Part shown: positions 24,201 to 30,943 of the stretch, piece after piece
Layout of the letters: every line of letters begins with the position of its first letter
Position numbering within the stretch: position 1 is the stretch's first letter
The notes under the pieces: model-generated
The model's database searches: none
Seen by the model: only the letters and a program-made list of their open reading frames with translations
Told to the model about the DNA's origin: nothing
Assembly (NCBI RefSeq): GCF_008247605.1
Contig: NZ_CP043420.1
Span: 806,001-870,000, forward strand
From: Kushneria phosphatilytica
GTDB lineage: Bacteria; Pseudomonadota; Gammaproteobacteria; Pseudomonadales; Halomonadaceae
Length of the DNA: 64,000 nt
Reading direction: 5' to 3'
Program-made: the position numbers and the translations under genes

Positions 24201-27117
24201 CGGCAGTTCGAGCAGTACGCTGTCGCTGGGCGTCAGTGTCGATGGCGGAATTGCATTGTCGTTGTCGACGGCCAATTTCAATCTTTATACCGATCTCGAT
24301 GCTCTGATATCGCTGCAATTGCCATGCTCACCACTGGCAATGGACGGTGACGGCGTCAGTTACTACCCGATTCATGAGAATCAGGGGATAAGTGGTACGC
24401 AGATTGAACTCGGAACCCCAGTGGCATCGCTGACGGATACGATCGGCCGCGAGACCCTGTCGCTGGGTGTTTCCGGTCTGCCAGCGGGAAGCGTACTCAG
24501 TGATGGTGCAGGCCACAGCGTGGTGGTTACGGGAGAAGGCGAGTCGATCACGCTCGATGGCTGGTCGCTGGAGACTCTGAAACTGCTCCCATCGGAAGGC
24601 TTTGTCGGCATCATTCCAGCCGTCTATACCGCTACGGCCATTGGGGTGGCCGGCGGCACTGCGTCCGCTACGGCCACGCAGAATGTAGTGGTCTTCGATC
24701 CTGCGCCAAATACGGGGACGGTAACTGAAGACCAGGCGCCGCAAACGCTGACCAGTGACGGTACCCTGTTGCTGGTGGATGACGATAATCAGCAGATCGC
24801 CATTGATCCTGCCAGTGTGATGGCTGCCTCGGGCAATCTGGGCACCCTGAATATCGATGCCTCTGGCCACTGGCATTACAGCGTGGCGAATGCTGCCACC
24901 CAAAGGCTTGGGAGTGGCGAGCATCGGGTCGATGGTTTTGTGGTCACTGCCGCCGACGGCTCGCAACGTACCATCAGTGTCACCGTCAACGGCGTCAACG
25001 ACATGCCAGTGGCGATGGCCGATACCGTGTCGGTCAGTGGTCCGGGCGAAGAGAAGGTTGTTTATCTCTCCACCAGCGCCGGCGTCCTCGAGAGCTGGAA
25101 TCTGACCACCGGAGTGCAAACCAGTCTCACCATGAAGACCACCAGTGGCTCGGCTGTGCCGACGCTGGGTGATATCTCGCAAAGCGCTACCTCAGGCCGG
25201 CTCTACGGCGTCAGCTTTTCCACGGCATCCAACGCCACCGTGCTCTACAGCATCCATGCCGGGACGGGAGTGGCAACATCACTGGGTACGCTGGCCGGTA
25301 CGCTCGGACTGTCGGCACTGACCCTGACCCCCGGCGGTCAGCTGCTGGCGGCGAGCTATACCAATAATGGCCTGTATCAGATCAATCCGGTCAATCTTCA
25401 GATCACCCAGGTTGCCACCAATACCTACCTGTCCGGCGGCGATCTCAAGTATGTCGGTGGTCATCTGTATGGCTCTGATCAGAGTGGCAAGGTTTACGAG
25501 ATCGCGACCAACAGCGATGGCAGCCTCAGGACAACCAACGGCAGTGCCGCTACAACGCTGGTCGCTACCATGCCGGCCCAGGTCTATGGGCTGGGAGAGG
25601 ATGCCAATGGTCGCCTGTTGATCATGACTACCGACAACCGAGCCACGCCGATGGATGTTGATACCCACGCGCTGGGTACAGCGACGGCGTTGACCGCGCT
25701 GGGCAGCGGGACGCTTTACGGTACTGCCGGCGAAGTGGATGTGGCGACTGCAGGGACGCCGAGCGCCAGTGGCAATCTGCTCGGCAATGATAGCGACGTT
25801 GATAGTGGTGACACGTTAAGTGTCACCGCAGTCACCAACGCCGTGGCGGGTAGCACGGCCGCGCTGACTGCCAGCGGCAGTGTGGTGATCCAGGGCGTCT
25901 ATGGCACGCTGACACTGGCTGCCGATGGCAGCTATAGCTACCACCTGGATACCGAGCGCCCCACCAGCCGTGGGCTATTCGGTGGCAAGACAGCGGATGA
26001 CAGCTTCAGCTACACCATCAGCGATGGCCATGGTGGTACGGCGACCGCGACGCTGGCGGTACACGTCACGGGCAGTGCTCATGATCACGCTCCTACGGCT
26101 GCCGATTTCTCGGTGGCACTGACCACGACCAGTGTCAAAAATGATGTGGTCTATATCGACTTTGCTTCCAGCGGTGTGCTACGCGATGCCGAATCCGGTT
26201 CCGACCCGGGTGTCGTGATTACCTCGCTACCCACCAACGGGGTGCTCTACTCGGGGGCCACGGCAGTCACGTCAGCAGATATTGCGGCTGGCAAGGTCTT
26301 CGATGCCCATACGCTCACCTACAACCCGACCGACCAGAAATCCACTTTCCTGGGTTTCCTGGCACTGGGCGATCCCGGACCGAAAAACGACAGCTTCAGC
26401 TTTGTGGCAGTGGATGAGAGCGGCCAGCACAGCGAGCGCCATACCGTAACGCTTGAGAGTCCGGCACTGCTCGGTATCGGGGCTGGCACCTCGGTGACGG
26501 TGACTACCAGTACGACCAGCAGTGGTACCAGCGGCGCCGATCTCGAATACGGCACTTCCGGCAACGATATTCTGACTGGCGGCGACGGCAACGATCTGCT
26601 GTTCGGGTTTGGTGGCAACGATACGCTGTCCGGCGACAGTGGCAGTGATCGACTCTACGGTGGTGATGGCAGCGACACGCTGAGTGGTGGCAGTGGTGGC
26701 GATCGCCTGGAGGGTGGCAGCGGCAATGACATTCTCACCGGTGGCGAGGGGGGAGACACCTTTGCCTTCATGCGCGGTGATGAGGGCACTGGCACCAGCC
26801 CGACGGTCGATCGCATCACCGATTTCACCCGTGGCAGCGGCGGTGATGTCATCGACCTCTCCGACATGCTGGATCTGAGTTCCAATAACGCCGATCTGGC
26901 AGCGCAATATCTGCATTTCTCATCCGGGGATACGGCCGGTACTGGCGTCGCCGGGACCAGTTCGACGCTGGAGGTCAAGACTGCCGGACCCGAAGGGCCG
27001 GTGACTCAGAAGATCGTTTTCGGAGGTGTCGATTTTACCACCCTGGGTGGTTCGGACACCGAGATCATCAAATCACTGATTGATACCGGCAATCTCAAAA
27101 CTCACCTGGATGGCTGA
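12262..27117 (+). CDS. lapA: LapA-like giant RTX biofilm adhesin (4951 residues)
   Basis: Surface adhesin secreted by the type I system encoded downstream. Modules in order: retention module (1 to about 105) with a PAAG site at 106-109, where LapG is expected to cut between the alanines; Gly/Thr-rich linker; six 38-residue Pro/Thr repeats (about 208-428); about 27 Ig-like repeats of about 104 residues (430-3233); VCBS/cadherin-like modules (about 3236-3785); a Gly-rich hydrophobic stretch and a possible ligand-binding module (about 3789-4146); another VCBS module interrupted by a beta-propeller-like insertion (about 4259-4494); RTX nonapeptides GGxGxDxLx (about 4757-4832); a C-terminal type I secretion signal. 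The protein is almost free of Cys, typical of extracellular adhesins. ATG with AGGAGA ten bases upstream. Calcium should fold the RTX and Ig-like parts outside the cell. The lapBCEDG neighbours make the Lap assignment strong. Confidence 0.92.
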   Translation: MAASLIVARVDGMLHQSGAQALIVQGTVLTPPATLLTLNGARLVLADGTVLMIPAGQPMQLALMEDGMPTLALTAESDIAASDPDVAALQQAIAQGEDPTLIQQAPAAGIAANGGGSEGGSLAGDGGAGSTFDITRTGREEQTAYTYQADFTGTSPTITVTPNAFSPNGADNNTPVSSGGSVIAPNEDNSTPAGSVTDNGSTGGGSTATDPTTGADTPSSPGGDSSPDVPATGETSAEPPESGGAATDPTTGAGTPPVPSEESAPDVPATGETPAEPPESGGAATDATTGAGTPSVPSEESAPDVPATGETPAEPPASGGAATDPTTAAGTPSSPSEESAPDVPATGETPAEPAASGGAATDATTGAGTPSSPSEESAPEVPATGETPAAPPESGGAATDPTTGAGTPSVPSEESAPELPSNGDPVAQPALSIALDPIAADNIVNATESVESVPVSGRAFGSASPGDTVSLTIGNTTLTTTLSSDRSFSLNVPGAQLANDHVVTATVTHFAEGGALTSTVSRDYQVDIQAPEVSITLAPITGDNLINVAEADGPIAINGYVGGDVVVGDTVIVTIGAQAFTTHVIDDLSFSINMPAAVFVDSGDHSLLAIVSKVDAAGNVGTATASQNYSVLTTPPALNIQLDTLAGDNIVNADEANQTVPVTGMVSGEYAAGDLVTLTVGNQTYVGAVNAEGTFSINVPGSQLAQNGSLQAFVSHTDAAGNIGTANTAASYGVDTEAPIVTISLDAIADDDVLNAAEAGQDVAITGTAGGDAVSGDVVTVNVGGQNYTAIVDQNGGFSVAVAGTILVAAGTGNVSASVSHTDAAGNVGSATTSRDYSVDTTPPALSIQLDTLAGDNIVNAAEAGQDVAITGTAGGDAVPGDTVTINVGGQNYTAIVDQNGGFSVSVAGSVLAAVDAGNVSASVSHTDAAGNVSSATTSRDYSIDTTPPALSIQLDTLAGDDVINAEEAGQSIPVTGTVGGEYVAGDTVTLTVGNQTYTGAVNADGTFSINVPGSQLAQNTSLSATVSHTDAAGNIGSANTAASYGVDTDAPTVTISLDTIAGDNIVNADESNQTIPVAGSVSGEYVAGDTVTLTVGDQVYTGAINADGRFSVAVPGSQLAQHDSLQASVSHTDAAGNVGSANTATSYSVDTDAPVVSISLDTIAGDNVLNAAEAGQGVAITGQAGGDAAPGDTITINVGGQSYITTVGQNGTFSVAVPGSVLAATGTNTVSASVSHTDIAGNVGSAEASRDYAVDTTPPALSIALDTIAGDNIINADESSQTIPVTGSVSGEFVAGDTVTLTIGNQSYIGTVNADGTFSINVPGSQLAQNSSISAAVSHTDTAGNIGSANTAASYSVDTDAPLVTISLGTIAGDDVINAAEAEQDIAITGTVGGDTVPGDTVTINVGGQNYTAIVDQNGGFSVSVAGSVLAAVDAGNVSASVSHTDAAGNVSSATTSRDYSIDTTPPALSIQLDTLAGDDVINAVEAGQDIAITGQAGGEAVPGDAVTVNVGGQNYTTTVGPNGAFSVAVPGSVLAAAGTSTVSASVSHVDAAGNVGSADTTRDYIVDATAPALSITLDTIAGDNIVNADEAGQSIPPVTGAVSGEFAAGDTVTLTVGDQNYTGAVNADGTFSINVPGSQLAANGSVQAVISHTDAAGNIGSANIAASYSVDTTAPIVTISLDTIAGDNMLNAAEAGQDVAITGQAGGDAAPGDTVTINVGGQNYTATVGQNGAFSVVVAGAVLAAAGTNSVSASVSHTDVAGNVGSATTSHDYAVDTTPPALNIQLDTLAGDNIVNADEANQTIPVTGSVVGEYAAGDLVTLTVGDQVYTGAVNADGSFAINVPGSQLAQNSSISAAVSHTDAAGNIGSANTAASYSVDTDAPVVTISLDTIASDDLLNATEAGQDVAITGQAGGDVVATDTVTISVGEQSYTTVVGQNGAFSVVVAGAVMAAAGTNSVSASVSHTDVAGNVGSATTSHDYAVDTTPPALNIQLDTLAGDNIVNADEANQTVPVTGMVSGEYAAGDLVSLTVGSQIYTGAVNADGSFRIDVAGADLAVNNSIAADVSHTDAAGNVGTANTAVSYGVDTDAPEVSISLDTIAGDDVLNAAEASEQINLTGSVGGDAVPGDIITVSVGGQNYSTVVGQNGAFSVAVAGSVLAAAGTNSVSASVSHTDVAGNVGSATTSRDYSVDTTSPALNIQLDTIAGDDVINADEEGQTIPVTGSVSGEFATGDLVTLTVGLQAYTGTVNVDGSFAINVPGSQLVQNDSLQASVSHTDAAGNVGAANTAVSYGVDAEAPIVAISLDTLAGDDVINTAESGQTIPVTGSVSGEYAAGDLVTLTSGDQVYTGAVNADGSFAINVPGNQLAQNGSLEASISHTDAAGNVGSANTATSYGVDTDAPIVAISLDTLAGDDIINAEEAGQPIPVTGTVSGEYAAGDLVTLTVGDQVYTGALNADGSFSIAVPGSQLAQSGSLQASVSHTDAAGNIGSANTATSYGVDAEAPVVTISLDTLGGDDVINAAEAGQDMAITGQAGGDAVPGDTVTVSVGGQNYTTSVGQNGAFSVAVAGSVLAAAGTNSVSASVSHTDAAGNIGSANTSRDYSIDTTLPALSIQLDVLAGDNIVNADEAGQTIPVTGSVSGEFAAGDLVTLMVGLQAYTGAVNADGSFAINVPGSQLAQNGSLEASVSHTDVAGNVGASNTATSYGVDVEAPIVTISLDTIADDDALNAAEAEQDVAITGTAGGDAVPGDTVTVSVGDQSYTTPVGQNGAFSVAVAGSVLAAAGTNSVSASVSHTDVAGNVGSATTSRDYSVDTTPPALSIQLDTLAGDNIVNAEEAGQSIPVTGTVSGEYAAGDLVTLTVGDQRYTGAVNADGSFSIAIPGSQLAQSGSLQASVSHTDAAGNVGSANTAASYGVDTEAPIVTISLDTIAGDDVINAAEAEQDIVITGAAGGDAAPGDKVTINVGGQNYTIPVGQNGAFSVAVAGSVLAAAGTNSVSASVSHTDVAGNVGSATTSRDYSVDTTPPALNIQLDTLAGDNIVNADEANQTVPVTGTVVGEYAAGDLVTLTVGSQSYTGAVNADGSFAITVPGNQLVQNGSIQVSVSHTDAAGNIGSANTATSYSVDTDAPVVSIALDTIAGDDVINAAEAEQDIVITGAAGGDAAPGDTVTINVGGQNYTTTVGQNGAFSVAVAGSVLAAAGTNQVSASISHTDTAGNSGSATTARSYEVDILPPEAIADTAATQQTLALVVDAEQGVLANDSDADSPTSTLRVIAINDTSESVGQAVTGSNGGTFMLGADGSYRFEPGNTFDALPAGETTTTAISYTVSDAQGNASISTLTVTVTGTNDLPTITGQASGDVTERSIAEAGGIESNDVVHSSGSLADVLSGLLDINLSTNTIVPGIGTLGVLSIDANGHFDYRVDGANPGALLEGEVRIEAFEFTDTAGGQHSVTVALVGTAEGTVIGQPIVDALIPQTLDLSGELALGFDVAVDPGAVVPAPGTLGTLTINADGSFFYQLAGNSAPALAQGEVKIEAFTYADADGNRHTLTIDLLGTGGVPIPFDPNAEAGSSVGSDVDDSELLTTSGTLNVADVDTGESVFLPESIEANEGTLGALTITSDGQWTYRVDNDRVRYLGADETKQEIFTVRTVDGTSQTITVTVHGANSTAEAIADTAVANEDSVLDIDAASGVLVNDIDPDAGAALVVSAVNGTNATVGQTVTGSNGGTFVLNADGSYRFDPGSDFQALAEGSQQATSISYSVSDGQGSTTTSTLTVTVEGRVDAPVVAVVEHSLGSTSTGLLDASLGLSAGLYTGGAATLTAALGSIIEGLGGAVGGLGTVVGDLSDALGGSDSLLGGLVGGVGSVVSNTGTVISDVGVAVGDIDLLNGLTPATTLTVDAGIGTSLAAGDVYAVQGLVYLKAGHDYIFTGATQGAALLAVGGEALLASSAINGSYNSVAFTPDANGYYPIELFVGNTGSSSSTLSLGVSVDGGIALSLSTANFNLYTDLDALISLQLPCSPLAMDGDGVSYYPIHENQGISGTQIELGTPVASLTDTIGRETLSLGVSGLPAGSVLSDGAGHSVVVTGEGESITLDGWSLETLKLLPSEGFVGIIPAVYTATAIGVAGGTASATATQNVVVFDPAPNTGTVTEDQAPQTLTSDGTLLLVDDDNQQIAIDPASVMAASGNLGTLNIDASGHWHYSVANAATQRLGSGEHRVDGFVVTAADGSQRTISVTVNGVNDMPVAMADTVSVSGPGEEKVVYLSTSAGVLESWNLTTGVQTSLTMKTTSGSAVPTLGDISQSATSGRLYGVSFSTASNATVLYSIHAGTGVATSLGTLAGTLGLSALTLTPGGQLLAASYTNNGLYQINPVNLQITQVATNTYLSGGDLKYVGGHLYGSDQSGKVYEIATNSDGSLRTTNGSAATTLVATMPAQVYGLGEDANGRLLIMTTDNRATPMDVDTHALGTATALTALGSGTLYGTAGEVDVATAGTPSASGNLLGNDSDVDSGDTLSVTAVTNAVAGSTAALTASGSVVIQGVYGTLTLAADGSYSYHLDTERPTSRGLFGGKTADDSFSYTISDGHGGTATATLAVHVTGSAHDHAPTAADFSVALTTTSVKNDVVYIDFASSGVLRDAESGSDPGVVITSLPTNGVLYSGATAVTSADIAAGKVFDAHTLTYNPTDQKSTFLGFLALGDPGPKNDSFSFVAVDESGQHSERHTVTLESPALLGIGAGTSVTVTTSTTSSGTSGADLEYGTSGNDILTGGDGNDLLFGFGGNDTLSGDSGSDRLYGGDGSDTLSGGSGGDRLEGGSGNDILTGGEGGDTFAFMRGDEGTGTSPTVDRITDFTRGSGGDVIDLSDMLDLSSNNADLAAQYLHFSSGDTAGTGVAGTSSTLEVKTAGPEGPVTQKIVFGGVDFTTLGGSDTEIIKSLIDTGNLKTHLDG
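12883..13546 (+). repeat. Six tandem 114-bp repeats (38-residue Pro/Thr/Ser/Glu-rich units)
   Basis: Units begin at 12883, 12997, 13111, 13225, 13339 and 13453, all exactly 114 bases apart; the last is incomplete at its 3' end. Each encodes a variant of ATDPTTGAGTPS...APDVPATGETPAEPP.ESGG. They form an extended, probably unstructured stalk between the retention module and the Ig-like array. Confidence 0.9.
13549..21960 (+). repeat. Array of about 27 Ig-like repeats of about 311 bp in lapA
   Basis: Each unit begins with a variant of (V/L)xISLDTIAGDNxxNAxE and ends near SYxVDTxAP. There are two types. Type A carries VNADGSFxINVPGSQL, type B carries VGQNGAFSVAVAGSVLAAAG. They often alternate, and the first two units are the most divergent. 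Stretches of more than 220 bases are almost identical between non-adjacent units, implying recent internal recombination. Confidence 0.9.
26530..26770 (+). repeat. RTX calcium-binding nonapeptide repeats in lapA
   Basis: Seven to eight successive GGxGxDxLx-type nonapeptides (for example GGDGNDLLF, GDSGSDRLY, GGDGSDTLS, GGSGNDILT) just before the C-terminal secretion signal. They bind calcium outside the cell and mark the protein as a type I secretion substrate. Confidence 0.9.
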
Positions 27118-27133
27118 GCAATGGTTTGGCAGC

Positions 27134-27165
27134 GGGGTAAAGCGACAGTAACGCCACTTTGCCCC
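27134..27165 (+). promoter_or_regulatory. Stem-loop between lapA and lapB
   Basis: GGGGTAAAG (27134-27142) pairs with CTTTGCCCC (27157-27165) with one G-U pair and a 14-base loop; no T-run follows. It could attenuate read-through or stabilise the lapA mRNA end, giving more adhesin than transporter. The function is inferred. Confidence 0.4.
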
Positions 27166-27251
27166 GGCTGATCCCGGCTTTGTCATGAATGTGACGACGT
27201 TATCGTTTTGTCGGCAGGGTCAGACAAACGGCAGGCAAGGAGAGTAATTCG

Positions 27252-29492
27252 GTGGAAGAACCCACTCCCTTACGTCCCGATCCCATCGGCGATCAGGAGC
27301 GCGATCCATTACTGGCTTCTCTCGTCTTCCTCGCCCGCTATCATGGCGAGCCGCGTTCGGAAGAGGTGATTGCCGATGGTCTGCCGCTGGAGAATGGTCG
27401 TCTGACGCTGGCATTGATGCCTCGCGCAGCCCAGCGGGCAGGGTTGTCGGCAAAACTGGTCAGTCAACGCCCCGAGCGGGTCGCCGATCTGCTGCTGCCC
27501 TGTATTGTATTGCTGCCTCAGCGCCGTGCCGTGGTACTGCTCGAGCGCGACATGGAAAATCATCAGGCGACCATTTATGTCCCTGAAGCGGATGGCACCC
27601 AGACCATCACGCTGGAAACGCTGGACGATTGGGCGACCGGCCAGGTGATCTACGTCCGCCGCGAGCATCGCTTCGATGAGCGGGCGCCCGAAACGGTAAG
27701 ACTGGCGGAAGGGCACTGGTTCTGGTCAACGCTTAAACTGTCTACCTCGATCTATCGTGATGCCCTGATCGCCTCGGTGCTGATCAACCTGTTTGCCCTG
27801 GCAGCACCGCTGTTCACGATGAATGTCTATGACAAGGTGGTGCCCAACCTGGCTTTCAATACCCTGTGGGTGCTGGCCAGTGGCATGGGCATCGTGGTGG
27901 CATTCGACCTGCTGGTACGCCAGGTGCGGGCGTACTTTCTTGATACTGCTGGCAAGAAATCGGAAATCCTGCTCGCCTCAAAGATCTTCGCCAAGACCAT
28001 GAATCTGCGTATGGATGCCCGCCCGGCGTCTGTCGGGGCTTTCGTCAAGCATTTGCAGGAGTTCGATTCGGTTCGCGATTTCTTCACTTCGATGACCATG
28101 ACCACCCTGATCGATCTGCCGTTCGCGCTGTTCTTTCTGGTCGTGGTGTGGATCGTGGCTGGCCCGCTGGTGTGGGTGCCGGTGGTCGCCCTGCTGATCC
28201 TGCTTGCCTACAGCATCATCATTCAGTGGCCGCTCAAGCGCTCGATCGAACTGGGATCCCGTCTGGCAACTGAAAAGCACGCTCGTCTGGTAGAGAGCGT
28301 GGCCGGGCTTGAGAGCCTGAAGCTTGCCAATGCCCAGGGGGAGACCCAGCGTCATTACGAGCGTGCCGCAGGTGAAATCGCCAAATGGGGCGTACGCAGC
28401 CGCAATCTTTCGACATCGGTTTCGTCGCTGACCACCAGCATCAGTCAGATGGCTACCGTGGCGCTGGTGGTCTTCGGGGTTTATCAGATCAGCAATGCAG
28501 CGCTTTCGATGGGGGGGCTGATTGCTGCGGTCATGCTCACCGGACGTGCATTGCAGCCGATGGCTCAGATGGCGCTGCTGATCACCCGTTTCGGTCAGAC
28601 ACGCAGCGCCATGGCAGCGATCGAGCAGATCATGGCGCTGCCGGAAGAAGTCGAGGCCGAGAAGCGCTATGTCCATCGGGATCGGCTCAACATGCGGCTC
28701 GAATTCGATCATGTCGGCTTTCGGTACAATCCCGAGGCGCCGCTGGCGCTCTCCGATGTATCGCTGACCATCGCGCCCGGTGAACGCGTGGCCATTATCG
28801 GTCGTATCGGCTCCGGCAAGAGTACGCTTCAGCGTCTGATGACCGGGCTCTATCGTGCGACAGAGGGCAGTGTCCGCCTCGATGGCGTCGATCTCAATCA
28901 GCTGCATCCGGCGGACGTGCGACGCCATATCGGCCACGCCGGACAGGATAGTGCGCTGTTTTTCGGCTCCATCCGCGACAACATCATTCTTGGTCATCAG
29001 CATGCCAGCGATGCTGCCATCGAGCGTGCTGCCGATCTGGCCGGCGTGGCCGAGTTCACACGCCGTGATCCTGATGGCCTGGATCGTCAGGTGGGAGAGG
29101 GTGGACGACTGCTCTCCAGCGGTCAGCGTCAGGCGGTGATCCTTGCGCGAGCGCTGCTGGGCAATGCGCCGCTGTTGTTGCTCGATGAGCCCGGTTCGCA
29201 TATGGATAACCGTGCCGAATACCGCCTGCGACGCATGCTGACAGCCTTGCCCCGCAGTCAGACACTGGTACTGATCACTCACAAGAGTTCGATGCTGGAA
29301 GTCGTCGAACGCGTGATTGTGGTCGACGCTGGCCGTGTGATTGCCGACGGACCCAAGCAGAACGTGCTCAAGGCACTCAATGAAGGCCGCATCCATGCGA
29401 CGGCGGCGGATCAGCCCGGTAGTGGTGCAGATGTTCCGCAGCCGGAACGCGCTTCGGTGAACCAGGAGGCCCGTCATGGCACTCATGGCTGA
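27252..29492 (+). CDS. lapB: LapB-type type I secretion ABC transporter/permease
   Basis: 746 residues. An N-terminal C39-peptidase-like domain (about 1-150) lacks the catalytic Cys, as expected of the non-cleaving LapB/HlyB class. Then come membrane helices (about 165-440) and an ATPase domain with Walker A GRIGSGKST (about 517-525), signature LSSGQRQ (about 621) in place of the usual LSGGQ, and Walker B LLLLDEPGS (about 641). It forms the inner-membrane motor for export of the giant adhesin. GTG start with AAGGAGAG upstream. Its 3' end overlaps lapC by 17 bases, so the two are translationally linked. Confidence 0.92.
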   Translation: MEEPTPLRPDPIGDQERDPLLASLVFLARYHGEPRSEEVIADGLPLENGRLTLALMPRAAQRAGLSAKLVSQRPERVADLLLPCIVLLPQRRAVVLLERDMENHQATIYVPEADGTQTITLETLDDWATGQVIYVRREHRFDERAPETVRLAEGHWFWSTLKLSTSIYRDALIASVLINLFALAAPLFTMNVYDKVVPNLAFNTLWVLASGMGIVVAFDLLVRQVRAYFLDTAGKKSEILLASKIFAKTMNLRMDARPASVGAFVKHLQEFDSVRDFFTSMTMTTLIDLPFALFFLVVVWIVAGPLVWVPVVALLILLAYSIIIQWPLKRSIELGSRLATEKHARLVESVAGLESLKLANAQGETQRHYERAAGEIAKWGVRSRNLSTSVSSLTTSISQMATVALVVFGVYQISNAALSMGGLIAAVMLTGRALQPMAQMALLITRFGQTRSAMAAIEQIMALPEEVEAEKRYVHRDRLNMRLEFDHVGFRYNPEAPLALSDVSLTIAPGERVAIIGRIGSGKSTLQRLMTGLYRATEGSVRLDGVDLNQLHPADVRRHIGHAGQDSALFFGSIRDNIILGHQHASDAAIERAADLAGVAEFTRRDPDGLDRQVGEGGRLLSSGQRQAVILARALLGNAPLLLLDEPGSHMDNRAEYRLRRMLTALPRSQTLVLITHKSSMLEVVERVIVVDAGRVIADGPKQNVLKALNEGRIHATAADQPGSGADVPQPERASVNQEARHGTHG

Positions 29493-30879
29493 ACGACGCA
29501 AGCGCGCTCGACTGTCTCGTCAGGAACTCGAGCTGGTGGACGATGCCAGTGCCGCCATGCTGCTGGCCACGCCATGGCGATCACGTGTATTGCTCTGGGT
29601 GCTGCTGGCGGTGTTGATGAGTTTTCTGATCTGGGCGTCGCTGGCACATGTCGAGATCGTTACCCGAGGTACGGGCCAGGTGGTTCCTTCGACGCGATTG
29701 CAGACCATCCAGAATCTGGAAGGCGGCATCGTACGGGATATCTACGTCCAGGAGGGTGAGGTTGTGGCGCCCGGTCAGCCACTGGTGCGTATTGACCCTA
29801 CCCGGGCGAATTCCGAACTGGCCGAACGTGAATCGACGCTGGCGGGTTTGCAGGCCTCGATTGCCCAGTATCGTGCCGAACTGAATTCGGTGACGGTCGA
29901 TACCGGCGCTGACGACTGGCAGAACCAGGTCACCATCGAGCGTCAGCCGCTTGAGCTCGACGACGGGTTTCAGCAGCACAACCCCGGTCTTTATCAATCG
30001 GCTCGCTCGGCCTGGCTGGCACGCCTTTCGGGACTCGAGACCCAGCTGAGTCAGGCCGCCCAGGAAATCCGTCAGCGTGCCGAGGAACTGCGCGAGCTCA
30101 GGGGCAAGGCTGCCAGCGTTGCCAGCAGCCTGTCGCTTTTGCAGAAACAGCTCGATATTACTGCGCCGCTGGTACAGGAAGGCGTGGTCTCAAGAATGGA
30201 GTTGCTCCAGATCCAGCGTCAGGTCAATGACCAGCGTGGTGAACTGCAATCGACCCGTCTGTTGATTCCGGCCAAGCAGGCTGAGCTGGGTCAGGCCATC
30301 AGCAAGCGCAATGACCTGGCCACCCAGTTCCGTTCACGTAGTGCGAATGCTCTCAACGAAGCCCAGGGCAAGCTGGAAAGCCTGCAGCAGGGCCGTACGA
30401 GTCTGCAGGATCGGGTCGATCGGACTCTGGTGACGTCGCCGGTAAACGGCATCGTTCGCTCGATCAATGTCAATACCATCGGTGGCGTGGTCGATCCCGG
30501 CGCGAGTCTGATGGAGATCGTACCGATCGAGGATCAGTTGCAGGTTGAAGCCCGGGTCCAGCCGCGCGATATCGGTTTCATCCACCAGGGCATGCCCGCC
30601 ACGGTCAAGATATCCGCCTATGACTTCACCATCTATGGCGGTCTCAAGGGGACGGTTACCCGCATCAGCCCGGATACGGTGCAGGACGAAGAGGGCAACA
30701 GTTTCTATGAAATCACCGTGCGCACACAGAGTAATCATCTGGGGAGTGCGCAGGAACCATTGCCGATCATCCCGGGCATGCAGGCCTCTGTTGATGTGCT
30801 GACCGGTAATCAGACGGTGCTGCAGTATCTGCTCAAGCCGATTCTACGGGCACAGCAGGGCGCACTGCATGAACGGTGA
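29476..30879 (+). CDS. lapC: LapC-type membrane fusion protein (HlyD family)
   Basis: 467 residues. A short cytoplasmic N-terminus is followed by a single membrane helix (about 38-57), then the first half of a lipoyl/barrel-sandwich domain (VEIVTRGTGQVVPS, LEGGIVRDIYVQEGEVV). A long coiled-coil hairpin (about 115-320), rich in Gln, Glu, Leu and Arg, comes next, then the second lipoyl half (TLVTSPVNGIVRSI) and a beta-barrel domain. It is the periplasmic adaptor joining LapB to the LapE outer-membrane channel. An AGGAGG ribosome binding site inside lapB fixes the ATG. Confidence 0.92.
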   Translation: MALMAERRKRARLSRQELELVDDASAAMLLATPWRSRVLLWVLLAVLMSFLIWASLAHVEIVTRGTGQVVPSTRLQTIQNLEGGIVRDIYVQEGEVVAPGQPLVRIDPTRANSELAERESTLAGLQASIAQYRAELNSVTVDTGADDWQNQVTIERQPLELDDGFQQHNPGLYQSARSAWLARLSGLETQLSQAAQEIRQRAEELRELRGKAASVASSLSLLQKQLDITAPLVQEGVVSRMELLQIQRQVNDQRGELQSTRLLIPAKQAELGQAISKRNDLATQFRSRSANALNEAQGKLESLQQGRTSLQDRVDRTLVTSPVNGIVRSINVNTIGGVVDPGASLMEIVPIEDQLQVEARVQPRDIGFIHQGMPATVKISAYDFTIYGGLKGTVTRISPDTVQDEEGNSFYEITVRTQSNHLGSAQEPLPIIPGMQASVDVLTGNQTVLQYLLKPILRAQQGALHER

Positions 30880-30943
30880 CACAACACGCCGCTTTCGGTG
30901 TGGATAGTGCCATCCCGGATGGCTGCAGAAGATAAGGAGCAAC

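Noticed and set aside
12262..27117. Possible phage tail, haemolysin or protease instead of an adhesin
   Set aside because: No protease or toxin motif was seen; the retention module, Ig-like array, RTX/type I signal and adjacent lapBCEDG genes fit a Lap adhesin.
27978..29501. Minus-strand 507-codon frame opposite lapB
   Set aside because: The lapB frame has an unmistakable ABC transporter sequence; the opposite frame is His/Gln/Arg-rich and matches no family.
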